A DNA stretch of 64,000 nucleotides from WHSW01 sp963828755 (GTDB lineage: Bacteria; Actinomycetota; Thermoleophilia; Solirubrobacterales; 70-9): positions 186,001-250,000 of the forward strand of contig CAWHFY010000003.1 of the NCBI GenBank assembly GCA_963828755.1, given 5' to 3'. A model generated the notes under the pieces. It did not search any database and was not told the DNA's origin. It worked only from the letters and a program-made list of their open reading frames with translations. The position numbers and the translations under genes are program-made. Below, piece after piece: positions 60,999 through 64,000 of this stretch (position 1 is the stretch's first letter; every line of letters begins with the position of its first letter).

Positions 60999-61151
60999 TC
61001 AGCTCGGGCGCCACGGACGCCGGGCGACCGCGTCCTCCCGCAGGAAGATCGCCGGCCATCGCGGCGCGCAGGAGGCGGTATTGAACGAACTCCCGTAGGC
61101 AAAGTCCATCGCAACGGCGTCGAGCGCCAGCCCGGGACCCGGCTCCTTGGC
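60999..61151 (-). pseudogene. Glucose-6-phosphate dehydrogenase, second remnant
   Basis: Minus strand: AKEPGPGLALDAVAMDFAYG, SSFNTASCAPRWPAIFLRED and AVARRPWRPS-stop. The first part is the Zwf beta-sheet region (KxPGPGxxLxxVxMDFxYG); the rest repeats, in decayed form, the region at 59.6-59.8 kb. Confidence 0.6.
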
Positions 61152-61165
61152 AGACAGTGATGCGG

Positions 61166-61375
61166 TCAGCCGGTCACCGCGTCCCGGTGCTCCCCGCGCC
61201 GGGTGAGCGAGACGGCACCCGCGCCGCGACCGATCAGCGTCAGCATCCCGGCCGCCCCAATCCCCGCGTCGCCCCAGTCGAAGCCGGTCGACGATGTCGC
61301 CGGCGCCGCGCGGACTGTACGTAATCCAGACGGTCGAGTGGCATGTGCGCAACGCCGTCGCGGGCACAGAATCAT
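61166..61375 (-). pseudogene. Small membrane-protein remnant
   Basis: TGFDWGDAGIGAAGMLTLIG is a one-helix motif I recall at the end of small Thermoleophilia membrane proteins. The helix is interrupted by Arg residues and there is no sound N-terminus. Weak call. Confidence 0.3.
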
Positions 61376-61444
61376 CCGGTTCCGAGCTCGCCCAGGCGCT
61401 CACGGCTGAAATCGCACCCCGCGGACGTTGATTTCAGGGTTTCG

Positions 61445-62815
61445 ATGATTCGCCTGGGAAGATTCGGTACCGGAGTCGGCGTGGCACTTCTGGCCGGAGC
61501 CGCTTGCGCGATCTTCCTCTGGGCTCCCTGGCGCGGTCCGATCGTTCTCTCGCTCTCCACCGCTCACGGGATCGACGCCGGCGACCTTCCAGGGCTGGCG
61601 CTGCTCGCGCTCGCGCTCGCCGCCGCTCGCGGGCTCGCGCCGGGCTCAGCGCCGGAATCGACTGGGCCGGTGCGTCGATGGGCGGGGCCAGGGTCGGCCG
61701 TCGTCCTCGGCGGGCTGCTGCTCGCCGGCCTGCTCCCGAACCCCAGACCACCGCCCCTGATACCCGCCGGAGGCGGGACCATCGGCGGGATAACCGGGCA
61801 CGCCGACGGGCGGGCGGCCGATCCGCCCCGTCGTTGGTCGCACCTGGCGGTGACCTACGACGGCACGATGCTGAAACTGTTCGTCAACGGGGACCAGGTG
61901 TCGAGCCGGGCCACGAGCGGGCTCATCGAGAAGACGCCCGATCCCCTTTGGATCGGCGGCAGTCATCCCTATGGCGAGTACTTCGAGGGCCTGATCGACG
62001 AGGTTCGGATCTACGACCGGGCCCTCAGTCCCTCCGCGGTGCGCGCCGAGATGTCGACGCCGATCGGGAGCGCCACGGGCCCAACGGCGCGAGGCCTGGT
62101 GGCCGCATGGGCGTTCGACCAGCGTTCGGGCAGGCTGGCGACGGACGCCTCCGATGCGGGCAACGCCGGCACGCTGATCGGGCCAACCTGGACGAACGGG
62201 GGCCGGTTTGGCCACGCGCTTCGCTTCGACGGCGCCGGAGCCATGGTCCGCGTCCCGGCCTCGTCATCGCTGGATCTGAGCGGGGCGATGACCCTCTCTG
62301 CCTGGATTCGGCCCGCGGACTCGCAAGCCGGATGGCGGACGGTCGTGCATCGTCAGACCGACGCCTACTTCCTCATGGCCGGCGGCGGCGAGGTCCGCAC
62401 CGCCTCGGTTGACCCCCGCTTCGCCTTGGTAGTCGGTGCGGCCGCCTGCTTGTGCATCGCGCTCGTTGCCGGAGGCACACGCCGGCTCGACGCGAGCCCC
62501 TCGTGGTGGCCGCCGATCGCGCTGTTCCTGGCCGGTACAGTGATCGATGTGTGGCTCACGGGCTCGGGTACAGTGATCGGCCCGACCCTGGTGGCGATCT
62601 GGTACGCCCTCAGCGCACGACGTCGCGTCGTTGCGATGAGCATGTTCGCGGTCGCAGCGGCGCTAACCGGAGTGACGGTCCTGGCTCTCGCCGGCCAACC
62701 CGTCAACGAGCTCGCCCGCGACGGCGACGGCGTTGTCCGCTCGGCCGCGCTCGGGCTGGTGCTGATCACCAGCGGGGCGCTCGCCGCACTCTGTCGCCCG
62801 AGCGCGGCCGAGTAG
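61445..62815 (+). CDS. Membrane-anchored LamG-domain protein
   Basis: 456 residues, ATG at 61445. N-terminal helices (GVGVALLAGAACAIFLWAPW; LPGLALLALALAAARGLAPG), then two concanavalin-like LamG units: WSHLAVTYDGTMLKLFVNGD ... GLIDEVRIYDRALSPSAVRA, and LVAAWAFDQRSG ... LDLSGAMTLSAWIRPADSQA. At least four C-terminal helices follow (FALVVGAAACLCIALVAGG; VAAALTGVTVLALAG). A surface sugar- or polymer-binding role is plausible. Confidence 0.8.
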   Translation: MIRLGRFGTGVGVALLAGAACAIFLWAPWRGPIVLSLSTAHGIDAGDLPGLALLALALAAARGLAPGSAPESTGPVRRWAGPGSAVVLGGLLLAGLLPNPRPPPLIPAGGGTIGGITGHADGRAADPPRRWSHLAVTYDGTMLKLFVNGDQVSSRATSGLIEKTPDPLWIGGSHPYGEYFEGLIDEVRIYDRALSPSAVRAEMSTPIGSATGPTARGLVAAWAFDQRSGRLATDASDAGNAGTLIGPTWTNGGRFGHALRFDGAGAMVRVPASSSLDLSGAMTLSAWIRPADSQAGWRTVVHRQTDAYFLMAGGGEVRTASVDPRFALVVGAAACLCIALVAGGTRRLDASPSWWPPIALFLAGTVIDVWLTGSGTVIGPTLVAIWYALSARRRVVAMSMFAVAAALTGVTVLALAGQPVNELARDGDGVVRSAALGLVLITSGALAALCRPSAAE

Positions 62816-62835
62816 CGGGGCACGGCGGCCGCCCA

Positions 62836-62950
62836 ATGCCGGAGTCTCGGCGTTCTCGTCGGTGGTCGAGACGGCGCCGTCGATGTCGCCCCTGCCGAAG
62901 TCGTCCCAACGTGCCTTCACAGTGTTGGCGTTGTCACCTAGTGCCCGTGG
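62836..62950 (-). pseudogene. Possible SnoaL-like N-terminal fragment
   Basis: Minus strand: NTVKARWDDFGRGDIDGAVS then TTDENAE resembles the first helix and turn of SnoaL-like proteins. No further family sequence follows. Weak call. Confidence 0.3.
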
Positions 62951-63008
62951 CACCACTCGGTTGATGATCCGGAGCGCAGCAGAAGCCCAAGCACTCGGAG
63001 ACACGAAT

Positions 63009-64000
63009 CTAGTCTCGCAGCGTCCGAGGCAGCCCGAAGTGGGGGAAGACGCTCTTGTCGCCGAACCAGGTGATCGCGGAGACCTGGTCACCTTCGAGAG
63101 TGAGCACGAACAGCGCGTGGGCGTGCGCGATCGCCATCTGCGTGTCAGGGAGGTAGCAGCCGAAGGCCGGCTGAGTGTTGGCCCGGGTGGGCACGACACG
63201 CAGGGGCCTGTCCCGCAGCCCCTCCCGGTGGCGAAGGAACGCGCCGATCGCGGCCTGCCCCTGATACTCGAGCGGCAAGGGCGGCATCGTGAGCCGGGCG
63301 TCCTCGGTGAGCAGGGCGACCAGCTCATCGACGTCGCCGCTCTCGACGGCGTCGGCAAAACACCCGACCAGCCGGCGCTCACCGGCGGAGTCGGGGCGCG
63401 GGGCGCGCTCGCGGTCGCTGCCCGGCAGTCGCTGCTTCAGGGCCGCTCGGGCGCGCTGCAGGACGCCCTTGACCGAAGGCTCGCTGGTGTCGAGCATCTC
63501 GGCGCACTCAGCAAGGCGGAAGCCGAGCACGTCGCACAGGACCAGCACCACCCGCTGGCGGGGCGGCAGCGCCTGGACGGCGGCGATGAAGGCGAGCTCG
63601 ACCGACTCCCTGGCCTCGTAGCGCGCCGCCGGCCCCTGGGAGCGATCCGGGACTCCCTCCAGGAGGACGTCGGGGTAGGGCTCGAGCCAGACCGGCTTGA
63701 TCAGGCGCGTCGGCTCCAGCGCGTCACTCATGCTCTGCACCTCCTTGGGACGGCGCGAGCGGGCCCGCAGCGCGTTCAGGCAACGGTTGGTCGCGATCCG
63801 GTAGAGCCAGGAGCGCACGGAGGCCCGGCCCTCGAACGTCTCGAGGCCGCGCCAGGCTGCGACGAGTGTCTCCTGGACCAGGTCCTCGGCGTCCTGTATC
63901 GAGCCGAGGATGCGGTAGCAGTGAAGCTGTAGCTCCCGCCGGTGGGGCTCGGTGAGCTCGCGAAACGCGCCCTCGTCTCCCGCGCGCGCCCGTGCGAGCG
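63009..64000 (-). CDS. ECF sigma factor with SnoaL-like C-terminal domain (SigJ-like), 5' partial
   Basis: Open to the window edge; about 330 residues visible. Region 2: ELQLHCYRILGSIQDAEDLV, QETLVAAWRGLETFEGRASV, RSWLYRIATNRCLNALRARS. Region 4: ALPPRQRVVLVLCDVLGFRL, AECAEMLDTSEPSVKGVLQR. The C-terminal NTF2-like domain (VGCFADAVESGDVDELVALL, MAIAHAHALFVLTLEGDQVS) is the regulatory domain of the SigJ/ECF41-type group. No DGGGR motif is evident in the tail, so the SigJ-like branch is preferred. No partner oxidoreductase or carboxymuconolactone decarboxylase gene is in view downstream. Confidence 0.88.
   Translation of the reverse strand, partial: LARARAGDEGAFRELTEPHRRELQLHCYRILGSIQDAEDLVQETLVAAWRGLETFEGRASVRSWLYRIATNRCLNALRARSRRPKEVQSMSDALEPTRLIKPVWLEPYPDVLLEGVPDRSQGPAARYEARESVELAFIAAVQALPPRQRVVLVLCDVLGFRLAECAEMLDTSEPSVKGVLQRARAALKQRLPGSDRERAPRPDSAGERRLVGCFADAVESGDVDELVALLTEDARLTMPPLPLEYQGQAAIGAFLRHREGLRDRPLRVVPTRANTQPAFGCYLPDTQMAIAHAHALFVLTLEGDQVSAITWFGDKSVFPHFGLPRTLRD

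Overview
The window is high-GC DNA with actinobacterial gene style. It has GTG/TTG starts, short four-base gene overlaps, leaderless promoters, and Ala/Glu/Arg-rich proteins. Several families are ones I associate with the Thermoleophilia (Solirubrobacterales/Gaiellales): the acidic MGILDD protein, expanded SnoaL-like proteins, and secreted proteins ending in lysine-rich Ig-like repeats. This placement is by recall of family style, not by a search. Single-base frameshifts are frequent, including in core metabolic genes, so either the assembly carries uncorrected indels or the region is decaying.

Region 1 (1-22 kb) looks like core chromosome. Pyruvate dehydrogenase E1alpha, E1beta and a broken E2 are followed by an SRPBCC protein. 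A second promoter then precedes a branched-chain-type 2-oxoacid dehydrogenase (E1alpha, E1beta, E2), an amino-acid dehydrogenase of the leucine type, lipB and lipA. Together these genes deaminate branched amino acids, decarboxylate the resulting oxoacids to acyl-CoA, and make the lipoyl cofactor that both E2 proteins need. No E3 is present. Then come a rhomboid-fold protein without catalytic residues, a lipocalin/GFA gene pair, a sulfatase, a P450, an acyl-CoA dehydrogenase, tRNA-Ala(TGC), glutamate dehydrogenase, an acidic conserved protein, a diguanylate cyclase and tRNA-Ala(CGC).

Region 2 (22-59.5 kb) is accessory-looking. It begins at tRNA-Ala(CGC) and is punctuated by truncated copies of that tRNA's 3' half at 29.6, 31.0, 48.0, 57.1, 59.4 and (inverted) 59.5 kb. 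Some copies still carry the tRNA terminator. Two also carry a conserved 65-bp inverted-repeat module at almost fixed distance upstream. I read this as accretion of integrative elements that used the tRNA 3' end as attachment site and later lost their integrases. Cargo includes AraC/NmrA-like, DUF2269, AlkD-like, VOC, SnoaL-like and SMP-30 genes, a methyltransferase, and a tandem SnoaL array with truncated members. It also holds a membrane sensor with a class III cyclase, a SpoIIE-type phosphatase fused to an RsbW-like kinase with two STAS proteins, a ferric reductase-like protein, small lipoproteins, a DUF1326/DUF2182 pair, an SDR, a SulP transporter, and a mesaconyl-CoA-type cluster (CoA transferase, MaoC hydratase, CitE-like lyase) next to pyruvate phosphate dikinase. 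Genes that abut the tRNA scars (a MalT-like LuxR regulator and a secreted protein) lack their 5' ends.

Region 3 (59.5-64 kb) holds a quinone oxidoreductase-like gene between two remnants of glucose-6-phosphate dehydrogenase, a LamG membrane protein, and the 3' part of a SigJ-like ECF sigma factor that runs off the window.
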